NCBI RefSeq assembly: GCF_902506505.1 | Contig: NZ_LR733406.1 | Location: forward strand, 2,132,117-2,196,116 | Direction: 5' to 3' | From: Pseudomonas sp. 8AS | GTDB lineage: Bacteria > Pseudomonadota > Gammaproteobacteria > Pseudomonadales > Pseudomonadaceae | DNA length: 64,000 nt | Part shown: piece by piece, positions 1-9,634 of the stretch | How the letters are laid out: every line of letters starts with the position of its first letter | How positions within the stretch are numbered: the first letter of the stretch is position 1 | Notes under the pieces: model-generated | Seen by the model: the letters and a program-made list of their open reading frames with translations, nothing else | What the model was told of the DNA's origin: nothing | The model's database searches: none | Translations under genes and position numbers: made by a program

Positions 1-133
1 CTCTAGTGTCGGATGGCCTGCTTTCACGGGTTTGCAACTAGCATCCGGTCACTTATTCCAAGTCGTGGCGCAACCCTGAAGCCATCCAGTCGGTGCACCG
101 TCTGCAGCAGGCGTTCGGCGACTCCAGGCCAGC

Positions 134-3100
134 CTAGGCCTTGAGCGCCTGCTCGCGGTTGAGCCCGAGCAACTGGCGAAAGCCGGGTAGCGCCAGCGGT
201 TTGCTGAACAGGTAGCCCTGGTACAGGTGGCAACCCTGCTGCAGGAGGAAGTCCAGCTGCTCCTGCTGCTCGACGCCCTCGGCGATCATCTGCAGATTCA
301 GGCTGCGTGCCATGGCGACGATGGCGCGGATGATTTCCGCATCGTTGGGGTCGCTGGTGGCGTCGCGGACGAACGACTGGTCGATCTTCAGCACGTCCAC
401 CGGCAGGCGCTTGAGGTAGGTCAGCGAGCTGTAGCCGGTGCCGAAGTCGTCCATGGCGAAGCTGACGCCGAGCTTCTTCAGCTGGTGCATCTTGGCAATG
501 GTGTCATCCAGATTCTGGATCACGATGCCTTCGGTGATCTCCAGCTTGAGCATTGGCGCCGGCAGGGCGCTGCTCTTCAGGCTGAGTTCGACCAGTTCGA
601 CGAAGTTGTGCTGGCGGAATTGCCGCGGGCTGATGTTCACGCACAGCTGGAAGTGGACCGGGTCGAGCAGGCCGTCGCGTAGCTGGCGGGCGCAGGCGTG
701 GCAGGCCTCGCTGAGCACCCAGGTGCCGGCTTCGAGGATCAGCCCGCTTTCCTCCAGGACCTGGATGAACTGGCTCGGCGACTGCGGGCCGAGGGTCGGG
801 TGGGTCCAGCGCAGCAGGGCCTCGGCGCCGATGATGCGGTTGTTGCGGGCATCCACCTGGGGCTGGAAGTGCAGCTCGAACTCGCCGCGGGCCAGGGCCA
901 GGCGCAGGTCGTTCTCCAGGCGCAGGCGCTCGCTGGCGGCGTCCTGCATGGCCTTGCGGAACACCTGCACGGTGTTGCGTCCGGAATCCTTGGCCCGGTA
1001 CAGGGCGATGTCGGCGCGCTTGAGCAGGTCGGTCGGGTTGTCGCCGTGCTCGGGCAGCAGGGCGATGCCGATGCTCGGCGTGACCTGCAGGCGATGGCCG
1101 TCCAGGTGCATGGGTTCGCCGAGCAGCTGGCGCAGTTTGTCGGCAACCTGGCGCACTTGGTGGCGAACCTGATTGCGGGTGCCCTCCAGGCCGGACAGCA
1201 GCACCACGAACTCGTCGCCGCCCAGGCGCGCTACCGTGTCTTCCTGGCGCACGCTGGCGCTCAGGCGCGCGGTCACCAGCTTGAGCACGGCATCGCCGAC
1301 CGGGTGGCCGAGCGAGTCGTTGATGTGCTTGAAGTGGTCGAGGTCGAGGAACAGCAGCGCGCCATGCAGGTTGTGGCGCTTGAGCAGGGCGATCTGCTGG
1401 GTCAGGCGGTCCATCAGCATGGCGCGGTTGGGCAGGTTGGTCAGCGGATCGTGGTAGGCCAGGTGATGGATCTGCGCCTGGGCATCCTTCAGCTCGCTGA
1501 TGTCGCGGGCGGTGAGCAGCAGGCAGGGAATGTCGTCGAGTTCGATGGGCTCCACCGAGACCTCGACCAGGCGGACATGGCCGTCACGGTGCTGGCCGTG
1601 CATTTCCAGGTGGTAGGCGCGGCCTTCGCGCTTGATCGTCTCGACCATCATGACCCGCTCTTGCGGGTCGGCCCAGACGCTCAGTTCGTTGGCGCTGCGG
1701 CCGATGACCTCGTCGGCCCGGTAACCGGTCAGGCGGCAGAAACCCTCGTTGACCTCGATATAGCGGCCGCTGTCGCGTTCGGTGATGGTGATTGCGTCCG
1801 GGCTGGAGTGGAAGGCCTTGGCGAACTTGTCCTGGCTGGCCTTGAGCGCGGCCTCGCTCTTCTGCCACTCGCTGATGTCGCGAAAGGTGGTGGTGATGCA
1901 CAGCTGGCGTTCGACGCGGATGAAGCGGCTGGACAGCACGCAGGTCAGCTCGCGGCCGTCCTTGGTGCGGAAGCGCGCCACCTCGTTGTTCAGGCCCTGG
2001 TCCTGGGTCAGCTGCTTGAATAACCGGTTGCGCTGCTGCTCATCGACCCAGAAGCCCAGTTGCGGTGCGCTTTTCCCGACGATTTCCGCCGGTTGCCAGC
2101 CGAAGGTCTGGCTGAAGCTGGGGTTGATCTCGATGAACGCGCCGTCGCGGATGCGCGACACGCTGATCGGCTCCGGGCTGCTCTGGAACAGGGTAGAGAA
2201 CTTCTCCTCGGAGGCGGCCAGGCGCTGTTCGCGCTGCACCCGCTCGCTGATGTCGATGAGGATGCCGGCCATGCGCAGCGGCTGGTTCTGGGCGTCACGG
2301 TAGAGCTTGGCGGTGCTTTCCAGGTAGTGCAGCTCGCCGTCGGCGAAGCGCGTGCGGTAGGTGATCTGGTAGTCGGTGCGGGTGCCGTCGAGCAGTTCCA
2401 GGTAGGCCTGGCGCATGCTGTGCCGGTCCTGCAGGGGCACGTGGCTGAAGAATGCGGTGAAGTCGCCGTGGTAGGGCGTGTCGGCCAGCCCGTGCAGGGC
2501 CGCGGCGCGCGCCGAGCCGTACAGGGTGTCGCTGGGGATGTGCCATTCCCAGGTGCCCAGGCTGGCGGACTCGAGGGCCAGGGTCAGGCGTTCCTGGCTG
2601 TCGCGCAGGGCCTGCTCCTGGGCGCGCTCGTGGCCGATGTCGCGCACGGTGAGGACCAGGCACGGCTTGCCGTCCAGTTCGATCTCGCCACCGAAGATCA
2701 GGTTGAGGCTGGGCTGGCCGCGGCGGTCGAGCAGTTCGACTTCCAGGTTCTGGCAGCTGCCGTCGTGCTGCATGGCATCGATCAGGCGCTGGCGATCGCC
2801 GGGGCTTTTCCAGATGCCCAGCTGCAGCGAACTGCGGCCGATGGCTTCGTCCTTGCTCCAGCCGAAGCGCTGCTCGAAAGCCGGGTTGACTTCGATGAAG
2901 ATGCCGCTGGCCTTGTCGGTGATGACGATGGCGTCCGGGGTCTGGCGGAAGGCCTTGGCGAATTTTTCCTCGCTGGCGCGCAGGGCGGCGGCGGCCTGCT
3001 TGTCCTCGGTGGTGTCGAGGAAGGTGCTGAGCAGGTAGGCCTGCTTGTCGATTTCGATGTACTGGCTGTTCAGTACGCCATGCAGTTGCCGGCCATCGCG

Positions 3101-3838
3101 GCTGTTCAGGCGTACATGCTGGATCACCGGCTCCTGGCTTTGCCAGGCCTTGGCGCGCAGTTCGTCGCGCTGGCCCGGGTCGCTCCACAGGTTGAGCTCG
3201 AGGGTGGTGCGGCCGAGGACCTCGCTGGCATTCCAGCCGAACAGTCTCTCGAAGTGCGGGTTGGCTTCGACGATCCGGTTGTCCTCGGCGCGGATCAGCA
3301 GGAGTACGTCGGGAATCATGTGGAACAGGATGGAAAAGCGCTGTTCCGACTGGCTCAGGGCGACCGAGCGCTCCTGCTGTTCTGTGATGTCGCGGATCAC
3401 CCCGAATACCCGCTTGCTGCCGTCGCTGTCGAGCTGCTGGCGGCCGCTGATCTCCAGCCAGTGCAGGCTGCCGTCGGGCCAGCGGATGCGATGGCGCAGC
3501 GGCTCGGCGGCAGGCGTGCCGGCGAGCACCTGGCGGAACAGGCGCAGCACGCGCGGGCGGTCTTCTTCCGGGATCAGGTCGATGTAGTCGACGCGCTGGC
3601 GCAGGGGATGGCTGGCGTCGATGCCGAACAGCGCCTGCGCGCCGCGCGACCAGCTGACCTGGCCGCTGTCGGTGTCCCAGTACCAGGCGCCCAGGTGCGC
3701 GCCGTTGAGCGCGGCAAGCAGGCGCGGCGCGTCTTGCCAGGTCTTCTCGACTTCGGCGGGATCCAGCGCCGGAATGAACGGCAGGGGGGGCGTTGGCTTG
3801 GGCAATTTGGGCATGGCGGGCTCGTGTGGCGCATGCAT
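134..3838 (-). CDS. multi-PAS diguanylate cyclase/phosphodiesterase (GGDEF-EAL)
   Basis: A cyclic-di-GMP signalling enzyme of about 1234 residues. At least six PAS/PAC units follow one another; most carry the ExNPxFxxxFGW-type core and several end in a DIT/DIS-type PAC helix. A GGDEF domain (LGGDEF, GGDEF about residues 873-877) and an EAL domain (EALLRW at about 1006, then DDFGTGYSS and AEGVE) follow. Both catalytic motifs look intact, so both synthesis and hydrolysis are possible. No membrane segment is visible, so it is probably a cytosolic multi-input sensor. The start is uncertain: the frame stays open to a GTG at 3919, with ATGs at 3838 and 3814. I chose 3838 without a strong ribosome-binding site. 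A C7 tract on the coding strand lies about 17 codons in. The gene is single, reading toward the window edge, with LysR upstream on the same strand. Confidence 0.9.
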   Translation of the reverse strand: MHAPHEPAMPKLPKPTPPLPFIPALDPAEVEKTWQDAPRLLAALNGAHLGAWYWDTDSGQVSWSRGAQALFGIDASHPLRQRVDYIDLIPEEDRPRVLRLFRQVLAGTPAAEPLRHRIRWPDGSLHWLEISGRQQLDSDGSKRVFGVIRDITEQQERSVALSQSEQRFSILFHMIPDVLLLIRAEDNRIVEANPHFERLFGWNASEVLGRTTLELNLWSDPGQRDELRAKAWQSQEPVIQHVRLNSRDGRQLHGVLNSQYIEIDKQAYLLSTFLDTTEDKQAAAALRASEEKFAKAFRQTPDAIVITDKASGIFIEVNPAFEQRFGWSKDEAIGRSSLQLGIWKSPGDRQRLIDAMQHDGSCQNLEVELLDRRGQPSLNLIFGGEIELDGKPCLVLTVRDIGHERAQEQALRDSQERLTLALESASLGTWEWHIPSDTLYGSARAAALHGLADTPYHGDFTAFFSHVPLQDRHSMRQAYLELLDGTRTDYQITYRTRFADGELHYLESTAKLYRDAQNQPLRMAGILIDISERVQREQRLAASEEKFSTLFQSSPEPISVSRIRDGAFIEINPSFSQTFGWQPAEIVGKSAPQLGFWVDEQQRNRLFKQLTQDQGLNNEVARFRTKDGRELTCVLSSRFIRVERQLCITTTFRDISEWQKSEAALKASQDKFAKAFHSSPDAITITERDSGRYIEVNEGFCRLTGYRADEVIGRSANELSVWADPQERVMMVETIKREGRAYHLEMHGQHRDGHVRLVEVSVEPIELDDIPCLLLTARDISELKDAQAQIHHLAYHDPLTNLPNRAMLMDRLTQQIALLKRHNLHGALLFLDLDHFKHINDSLGHPVGDAVLKLVTARLSASVRQEDTVARLGGDEFVVLLSGLEGTRNQVRHQVRQVADKLRQLLGEPMHLDGHRLQVTPSIGIALLPEHGDNPTDLLKRADIALYRAKDSGRNTVQVFRKAMQDAASERLRLENDLRLALARGEFELHFQPQVDARNNRIIGAEALLRWTHPTLGPQSPSQFIQVLEESGLILEAGTWVLSEACHACARQLRDGLLDPVHFQLCVNISPRQFRQHNFVELVELSLKSSALPAPMLKLEITEGIVIQNLDDTIAKMHQLKKLGVSFAMDDFGTGYSSLTYLKRLPVDVLKIDQSFVRDATSDPNDAEIIRAIVAMARSLNLQMIAEGVEQQEQLDFLLQQGCHLYQGYLFSKPLALPGFRQLLGLNREQALKA

Positions 3839-3985
3839 GTGGCTGTCACCGTCCGGTAACTGGCCTGGCTGATGCCTGCGGGGGCCTTTCTTATCGTTAT
3901 GGGGCCACGTTAGCCCCACTCCAGGCCTCTAGGCAAGGCCTGTGCGGTGCTGCTGGAACGCGTCTGTGACGGGGTTGTTGCGCCG

Positions 3986-4885
3986 CTAGCGGGGCAGGGC
4001 CGCGCCGGGCAGGGTGCGCTGTTCGTCGAGCAGGTTCATGAAGGCCTTGGCCGCATTCGACAGGGTGCGTTCGGTATGCAGGATGTAGCCGAGCTGGCGG
4101 CTCAGCTGGATGCCGGGCAGCGGCAGGCGAGTGACCTGCTCGTCGAGCATGGTGCGCGGCAGCACGCTCCAGGCCAGGCCGATGGAGACCATCATCTTGA
4201 TGGTTTCCAGGTAGTTGGTGCTCATGCCGATGTTCGGCGTCAGCCCTTCGGCCTCGAACAGGCGGCGCACGATGTGGTGGGTGAAGGTGTTGTCGCCGGG
4301 AAACACCGCCGGATGCCGGGCCACATCGGCCAGGCGGACCGTGCCGCCATTGCGCACCAGCGGGTGCTCGGGGGCGGCGACGAAGTCCAGCGGGTCGTCC
4401 CACACCGGCACGGCGCGCACCGGCTCGCGGGTTTCCGGGGCCAGGGTGATCACTGCCAGCTCGGCGCGGCCGTGGAGGATCTCCTCGTAGGCCACTTCCG
4501 AGTCGAGGAACTGGATGTCCAGCGCCACCTGCGGGTGGGCGCGGGTGAAGGCGCGCAGCAGCGGCGGCAGGCGGTGCAGGCCGATGTGGTGGCTGGTGGC
4601 CAGGGTCAGGCGACCGGTGACTTCGCCATTCAGGTTGGTCAGCGCGCGGCGCGTATCGTCCAGCACGTTGAGGATCTGGTAGGCGCGCGGCAGCAGGGCG
4701 CGGCCGGCTTCGGTGAGGCTGACTTCGCGGCCCAGGCGGTCGAACAGGCGCACCTTGAGCTGCTGTTCCAGGCCGGCGATGCGCTTGCTCACTGCCGGCT
4801 GGGTCAGGTGCAGGCGTTCGGCGGCCTCGGAGAAACTGCCGGCTTCGGCGATGGCGAGAAAGGCGTTGAGGTTGGCGAGGTCCAT
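3986..4885 (-). CDS. LysR-family transcriptional regulator, divergent from leuC
   Basis: A 299-residue LysR-type regulator. The N-terminal winged helix-turn-helix is clear (FLAIAEAGSFSEAAERLHLT, then QPAVSKRIAGLEQQL), and the rest is a LysR substrate-binding domain. The start is the ATG at 4885, where the typical MDLANLNAFLAIAEAGS opening begins; the frame extends upstream but without family similarity. It is transcribed away from leuC, and a perfect inverted repeat with LysR T-N11-A geometry lies in the shared intergenic region. It is therefore a likely regulator of leuCD and of itself. The effector is unknown. The location matches the LysR gene found beside leuC in other pseudomonads (from memory). 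Confidence 0.92.
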   Translation of the reverse strand: MDLANLNAFLAIAEAGSFSEAAERLHLTQPAVSKRIAGLEQQLKVRLFDRLGREVSLTEAGRALLPRAYQILNVLDDTRRALTNLNGEVTGRLTLATSHHIGLHRLPPLLRAFTRAHPQVALDIQFLDSEVAYEEILHGRAELAVITLAPETREPVRAVPVWDDPLDFVAAPEHPLVRNGGTVRLADVARHPAVFPGDNTFTHHIVRRLFEAEGLTPNIGMSTNYLETIKMMVSIGLAWSVLPRTMLDEQVTRLPLPGIQLSRQLGYILHTERTLSNAAKAFMNLLDEQRTLPGAALPR

Positions 4886-4965
4886 GCTGTAGCTCCGGGC
4901 CGCGGATGGCGAGTGACGGGCGGCGCGGTTGCGCGCGGCATATAGAAGCAAGCTTATAGCGCAGC

Positions 4966-4984
4966 GCATTCCGACAAGGAATGC
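4966..4984. promoter_or_regulatory. LysR-type operator palindrome between lysR and leuC
   Basis: Perfect 7-bp arms GCATTCC and GGAATGC flank a 5-bp centre. The inner TTCC-N5-GGAA gives the T-N11-A spacing of LysR boxes. It sits 81 bp from the LysR start and 112 bp from the leuC start, a usual position for dual control. A TTGGAT hexamer that could act as a -35 for leuC begins two bases past the right arm, but the matching -10 (GTTATT) is weak. Confidence 0.6.
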
Positions 4985-5096
4985 TTTGGATAAAAATTAT
5001 GAATTGGAGTTATTTGATGCCAGCCCCTAGGATCGCCACATGGGTAGAAGGGCCATAGACCCTGCACCCCCCAAACCGCTGATGAGGATTGCTCCG

Positions 5097-6524
5097 ATGG
5101 CCGGCAAAACGCTGTACGACAAGCTCTGGGACATGCATGAGGTGAAGCGCCGCGATGATGGTTCGTCGCTGATCTACATCGACCGGCAGATCCTCCACGA
5201 AGTGACCTCGCCGCAGGCCTTCGAAGGGCTGCGTCTGGCCGGGCGCAAACCCTGGCGTGTGGACGCCAATATTGCCACCCCGGACCACAACGTGCCGACC
5301 ACCAAGGCCGAGCGCCAGGGCGGCCTGGAGTCGATCGCCGACGAGGTGTCGCGCATCCAGGTGCAGACCCTCGACGAGAACTGCGACGACTTCGGCATCC
5401 TCGAATTCAAGATGAACGACAGCCGCCAGGGCATCGTCCACGTGGTCGGCCCGGAGCAGGGCGCCACCCTGCCGGGCATGACCGTGGTCTGCGGCGATTC
5501 GCACACCTCCACCCACGGCGCCTTCGGTGCCCTGGCCCACGGCATCGGCACCTCCGAGGTCGAGCACGTGCTCGCCACCCAGTGCCTGGTGGCCAAGAAG
5601 ATGAAGAACATGCAGGTGCGCGTCGAGGGCCAGCTGCCCGCCGGAGTCACCGCCAAGGACATCGTTCTTGCTGTCATTGGCAAGATCGGCACCGCCGGTG
5701 GCAACGGCCATGCCCTGGAGTTTGCCGGTAGCGCCATTCGCGAGCTGTCCCTGGAAGGGCGCATGACCATCTGCAACATGGCCATCGAGGCCGGTGCCCG
5801 TGTCGGTCTGGTGGCTGTCGATGACAAGACCATCGCCTATGTCGAAGGCCGTCCCTTCGCGCCCAAGGGCGCCGACTGGAACAAGGCCGTGGCCCAGTGG
5901 CAAGGCCTGGTGTCCGATGCCGATGCGCACTTCGACACCGTGGTCGAGTTGCGTGCCGAAGACATCAAGCCGCAGGTCAGCTGGGGCACTTCGCCGGAAA
6001 TGGTCCTGGCCGTAGATGAGTGCGTGCCGGACCCGGCCGCCGAGGCCGACCCGGTCAAGCGCGACTCGATCGTGCGCGCCCTGAAATACATGGGCCTGAC
6101 CGCCAACCAGGCGATCACCGATATCCAGCTGGACCGCGTATTTATCGGCTCCTGCACCAACTCGCGGATCGAAGACCTGCGCGCCGCCGCCGAGGTGGCC
6201 AAGGGCCGCAAGGTCGCCGGCAGCGTCAAGCAGGCGCTGGTGGTACCGGGTTCCGGCCTGGTCAAGGCGCAGGCCGAGGCCGAAGGCCTGGACAAGATCT
6301 TCATGGAGGCCGGTTTCGAATGGCGTGAACCGGGCTGCTCCATGTGCCTGGCGATGAACCCGGACAAGCTGGGTAGCGGCGAGCACTGCGCCTCGACCTC
6401 CAACCGCAACTTCGAAGGCCGCCAGGGCGCCGGTGGTCGTACCCACCTGGTCAGTCCGGCCATGGCCGCCGCCGCCGCGGTGACCGGTCACTTCATCGAT
6501 GTACGCGAACTGATGCAGGCCTGA
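5097..6524 (+). CDS. leuC: 3-isopropylmalate dehydratase large subunit
   Basis: LeuC (475 aa) pairs with LeuD to isomerise 2-isopropylmalate to 3-isopropylmalate in leucine synthesis. Aconitase-family signatures are present: [32 protein letters not shown] with the first cluster cysteine, and [13 protein letters not shown] with the other two cysteines of the [4Fe-4S] site. The start is the ATG at 5097 ([12 protein letters not shown]), preceded by a GAGGA at good distance; the frame is open further upstream but gives non-homologous sequence. leuD follows after 11 bp, so the two are translated from one message. Confidence 0.97.
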   Translation: MAGKTLYDKLWDMHEVKRRDDGSSLIYIDRQILHEVTSPQAFEGLRLAGRKPWRVDANIATPDHNVPTTKAERQGGLESIADEVSRIQVQTLDENCDDFGILEFKMNDSRQGIVHVVGPEQGATLPGMTVVCGDSHTSTHGAFGALAHGIGTSEVEHVLATQCLVAKKMKNMQVRVEGQLPAGVTAKDIVLAVIGKIGTAGGNGHALEFAGSAIRELSLEGRMTICNMAIEAGARVGLVAVDDKTIAYVEGRPFAPKGADWNKAVAQWQGLVSDADAHFDTVVELRAEDIKPQVSWGTSPEMVLAVDECVPDPAAEADPVKRDSIVRALKYMGLTANQAITDIQLDRVFIGSCTNSRIEDLRAAAEVAKGRKVAGSVKQALVVPGSGLVKAQAEAEGLDKIFMEAGFEWREPGCSMCLAMNPDKLGSGEHCASTSNRNFEGRQGAGGRTHLVSPAMAAAAAVTGHFIDVRELMQA

Positions 6525-6535
6525 GGAGCTAGATG

Positions 6536-7183
6536 ATGAAAGCCTTTACCCAACATACCGGCCTGGTCGCGCCGCTCGATCGCGCCAACGTCGACACCGA
6601 TCAGATCATCCCCAAGCAGTTCCTCAAGTCGATCAAGCGCACCGGCTTCGGCCCCAACCTGTTCGACGAGTGGCGTTACCTGGATGTCGGCCAGCCGAAC
6701 CAGGACAGCTCGGGTCGCCCGATCAACCAGGATTTCGTGCTGAACTTCCCGCGCTACCAGGGTGCCAGCGTGCTGCTGGCGCGGGAGAACTTCGGCTGCG
6801 GTTCGAGCCGCGAGCATGCGCCCTGGGCGCTGGAAGAGTACGGTTTCCGCACCATCATCGCACCGAGCTTCGCTGATATCTTCTTCAACAACAGCTTCAA
6901 GAACGGCCTGCTGCCGATCATCCTCAAGGAGGATGAGGTCGATGCGCTGTTCCAGCAGGCCGAAGCCACCGAGGGTTACCAGCTGACCGTCGACCTGGCG
7001 GCGCAGACCGTGACCCGTCCGGACGGCGTGCAGTACGGGTTCGAGGTCGATGCCTTTCGCAAGCACTGCCTGCTCAATGGCCTGGACGATATCGGCCTGA
7101 CCCTGCAGGACGCTGAGGCGATCAAGGCCTTCGAAGCCAAACACCAGCAGAGCAGCCCCTGGCTGTTCGGCGCGATCAAGTGA
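6536..7183 (+). CDS. leuD: 3-isopropylmalate dehydratase small subunit
   Basis: LeuD (215 aa) is the swivelling-domain partner of LeuC. Typical motifs are [13 protein letters not shown] near the N-terminus, [11 protein letters not shown] in the middle and [16 protein letters not shown] after it. Two ATGs are adjacent (6533 and 6536). The GAGGAG at 6523-6528, which overlaps the leuC stop, is 7 nt from 6536 and only 4 nt from 6533, so 6536 (MKAFTQHTG) is preferred. In other pseudomonads I recall a methyltransferase gene between leuD and leuB; here only 90 bp of palindromic sequence follows. Confidence 0.96.
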   Translation: MKAFTQHTGLVAPLDRANVDTDQIIPKQFLKSIKRTGFGPNLFDEWRYLDVGQPNQDSSGRPINQDFVLNFPRYQGASVLLARENFGCGSSREHAPWALEEYGFRTIIAPSFADIFFNNSFKNGLLPIILKEDEVDALFQQAEATEGYQLTVDLAAQTVTRPDGVQYGFEVDAFRKHCLLNGLDDIGLTLQDAEAIKAFEAKHQQSSPWLFGAIK

Positions 7184-7233
7184 TGTAGGGTGGGTTAGGC
7201 CGAAGGCCGTAACCCGCCGGACAGAGGTCCGGC
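7184..7233. repeat. paired palindromes between leuD and leuB
   Basis: Two hairpins stand in tandem. The first is GGTGGGTTA-GGCC / GGCC-g-TAACCCGCC (7189-7218), a sequence type (GGTGGGTTA...TAACCCACC) that I recall as a common dispersed repeat in gammaproteobacteria. The second is GCCGGAC-AGAG-GTCCGGC (7216-7233), a perfect 7-bp stem. Neither has a T-tract, so a processing or transcript-stability role is as likely as termination. Confidence 0.55.
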
Positions 7234-7273
7234 AACGAAAATGCCGGGCCTTGCTGAATAAATGAGGAATGCA

Positions 7274-8356
7274 ATGAGCAAGCAGATTCTGGTTCTCCCT
7301 GGCGACGGCATCGGCCCGGAAATCATGGCCGAGGCAGTCAAGGTGCTGCAGCTGGCCAACGACAAGTACAGCCTGGGCTTCGAGCTGAGCTTCGACGAGC
7401 TGGGCGGCGCGGCCTATGACAAGTACGGCGTGCCGTTGGCCGACGAGACCCTGGAGCGCGCACGCGCTGCCGATGCGATCCTGCTCGGCGCGGTGGGCGG
7501 GCCCAAGTGGGACGCCATCGAGCCGGCCCTGCGCCCGGAGCGCGGCCTGCTGAAGATCCGCTCACAGCTGGGCCTGTTCGGCAACCTGCGTCCGGCCATT
7601 CTCTATCCGCAGCTGGCCGAGGCTTCCAGCCTCAAGCCGGAAGTGGTGGCCGGCCTGGATATCCTGATCGTCCGTGAGCTGACCGGCGGCATCTACTTCG
7701 GTCAGCCGCGCGAGAGCAAGGTGCTGGAAAACGGCGAGCGCATGGCGTACGACACCCTGCCGTACAGTGAGAGCGAGATCCGCCGCATCGCCAAGGTCGG
7801 CTTCGACATGGCCATGGTGCGCAACAAGAAGCTCTGCTCGGTGGACAAGGCCAACGTGCTGGCCTCCAGTCAGCTGTGGCGCGCCGTGGTCGAGGAAGTG
7901 GCCAAGGATTATCCGGAGGTCGAGCTGTCGCACATGTATGTCGACAACGCCGCCATGCAGCTGGTCCGTGCGCCCAAGCAGTTTGATGTGATGGTCACCG
8001 ACAACATGTTCGGCGACATCCTCTCCGACGAAGCCTCCATGCTCACCGGCTCCATCGGCATGCTGCCGTCGGCATCCCTGGATGCCAACAACAAGGGCAT
8101 GTACGAGCCGTGCCACGGCTCGGCGCCGGATATCGCCGGGCAGGGCATCGCCAACCCGCTGGCGACCATTCTCTCGGTGTCGATGATGCTGCGCTACAGC
8201 TTCAATCAGGCCGCCGCGGCCGATGCCATCGAGCTGGCCGTGAGCAAGGTGCTCGATCAGGGTCTGCGTACCGGCGACATCTTCTCCGCGGGCATGACCA
8301 AAGTCGGTACTGCCGGCATGGGTGATGCGGTAGTCGAAGCGCTGCGTAGTCTGTAA
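7274..8356 (+). CDS. leuB: 3-isopropylmalate dehydrogenase
   Basis: LeuB (360 aa) oxidatively decarboxylates 3-isopropylmalate with NAD+ in leucine synthesis. It opens with [15 protein letters not shown] and has the substrate-binding [13 protein letters not shown], the metal-site region [14 protein letters not shown] and the NAD-binding end region [15 protein letters not shown]. The start is the ATG at 7274 after GAGGA at 7264-7268; an in-frame ATG at 7262 lies upstream of that ribosome-binding site and is unlikely. It stands 90 bp from leuD and 54 bp from asd. Confidence 0.97.
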   Translation: MSKQILVLPGDGIGPEIMAEAVKVLQLANDKYSLGFELSFDELGGAAYDKYGVPLADETLERARAADAILLGAVGGPKWDAIEPALRPERGLLKIRSQLGLFGNLRPAILYPQLAEASSLKPEVVAGLDILIVRELTGGIYFGQPRESKVLENGERMAYDTLPYSESEIRRIAKVGFDMAMVRNKKLCSVDKANVLASSQLWRAVVEEVAKDYPEVELSHMYVDNAAMQLVRAPKQFDVMVTDNMFGDILSDEASMLTGSIGMLPSASLDANNKGMYEPCHGSAPDIAGQGIANPLATILSVSMMLRYSFNQAAAADAIELAVSKVLDQGLRTGDIFSAGMTKVGTAGMGDAVVEALRSL

Positions 8357-8410
8357 TCTTTCAGCCCCTCCGGGACCGCCCGGCGGGTTGTATATAAAGG
8401 TGTAGTCGTT

Positions 8411-9523
8411 ATGAAACGTGTAGGTCTGATCGGTTGGCGCGGTATGGTCGGTTCCGTGCTCATGCAGCGCATGCTGGAAGAGCGTGACTTCGACCTGATC
8501 GAGCCGGTGTTCTTCACCACCTCCAATGTCGGCGGTCAGGGCCCGGCCGTGGGCAAGGACATTGCCCCGCTGAAGGATGCCTACAGCATCGACGAGCTGA
8601 AAAGCCTCGACGTGATCCTCACCTGCCAGGGTGGCGACTACACCAGCGAAGTCTTCCCCAAGCTGCGCGAAGCCGGCTGGCAGGGCTACTGGATCGATGC
8701 GGCCTCCAGCCTGCGCATGGCCGATGACGCGGTGATCGTGCTGGACCCAGTCAATCGCAAGGTCATCGACCAGTCGCTGGACGCCGGCACCAAGAACTAC
8801 ATCGGCGGCAACTGCACCGTCAGCCTGATGCTGATGGCCTTGGGCGGCCTGTACGAAGCCGGCCTGGTCGAGTGGATGAGTGCCATGACCTACCAGGCGG
8901 CGAGCGGCGCCGGCGCGCAAAACATGCGCGAGCTGATCAAGCAGATGGGCGCGATCAACGCCTTTGTGGCCGATGACCTGGCCAACCCGGCCAGCGCCAT
9001 CCTCGACATCGACCGCAAGGTCGCCGAGGCCATGCGTGGCGACAGCTTCCCCACCGACCAGTTCGGCGTACCGCTGGCCGGCAGCCTGATCCCCTACATC
9101 GACAAGGAACTGCCGAACGGGCAGAGCCGTGAAGAGTGGAAGGGCCAGGCCGAGACCAACAAGATCCTCGGGCGCAACAAGAGCCCGATCCCGGTCGACG
9201 GCCTGTGCGTTCGCATCGGCGCCATGCGCTGCCACAGCCAGGCGCTGACCATCAAGCTGAACAAGGATGTGCCGCTGGCCGATATCGAAGGCCTGATCAG
9301 CCAGCACAATCCCTGGGTCAAGCTGGTGCCGAACCAGCGTGAAGCCAGCATGCGCGAGCTGACGCCGACCGCCGTCACCGGCACCCTCAGCGTGCCGGTC
9401 GGGCGCTTGCGCAAGCTCAACATGGGCTCGCAATACCTCGGCGCCTTCACCGTCGGCGACCAGCTGCTGTGGGGCGCGGCCGAACCACTGCGACGCATGC
9501 TGCGCATCCTGCTGGAGCGTTAA
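8411..9523 (+). CDS. asd: aspartate-semialdehyde dehydrogenase
   Basis: Asd (370 aa) reduces aspartyl phosphate to aspartate semialdehyde for lysine/diaminopimelate, threonine and methionine. The NADP-binding start is [18 protein letters not shown] and the catalytic cysteine is C135 in [15 protein letters not shown]. Length and motifs match the long Gram-negative form. A perfect 12-bp-stem terminator follows directly, separating it from the paralogue downstream. Confidence 0.97.
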   Translation: MKRVGLIGWRGMVGSVLMQRMLEERDFDLIEPVFFTTSNVGGQGPAVGKDIAPLKDAYSIDELKSLDVILTCQGGDYTSEVFPKLREAGWQGYWIDAASSLRMADDAVIVLDPVNRKVIDQSLDAGTKNYIGGNCTVSLMLMALGGLYEAGLVEWMSAMTYQAASGAGAQNMRELIKQMGAINAFVADDLANPASAILDIDRKVAEAMRGDSFPTDQFGVPLAGSLIPYIDKELPNGQSREEWKGQAETNKILGRNKSPIPVDGLCVRIGAMRCHSQALTIKLNKDVPLADIEGLISQHNPWVKLVPNQREASMRELTPTAVTGTLSVPVGRLRKLNMGSQYLGAFTVGDQLLWGAAEPLRRMLRILLER

Positions 9524-9525
9524 GC

Positions 9526-9555
9526 AACAAGGGCCGGCCAACACCGGCCCTTGTT
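9526..9555 (+). terminator. intrinsic terminator after asd
   Basis: Perfect stem AACAAGGGCCGG (9526-9537), 6-nt loop, CCGGCCCTTGTT (9544-9555), starting two bases after the asd stop. The T-tract is short (TTGTT inside the stem), so it could also work in the other direction. Confidence 0.8.
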
Positions 9556-9634
9556 CATTGTGGGCGGCAAATTGCCTGTGCGGGCGGCGCCGGTTAGAGT
9601 GCCGTCCATTCGCTTCTCTGGGTAAGGCCTGCTG

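Noticed and set aside
1..133. Possible coding remnant on the plus strand ending at a TAG (about 132-134), reading SKSWRNPEAIQSVHRLQQAF near its end
   Set aside because: Only about 30 codons without a start, bounded upstream by an in-frame stop at 39-41. It may be the tail of a broken or frameshifted gene, but this cannot be shown within the window.
2060..3859. Long plus-strand open frame opposite the GGDEF-EAL gene
   Set aside because: Antisense shadow of a GC-rich gene: low-complexity composition, no motif, no ribosome-binding site; the minus-strand protein has clear domains.
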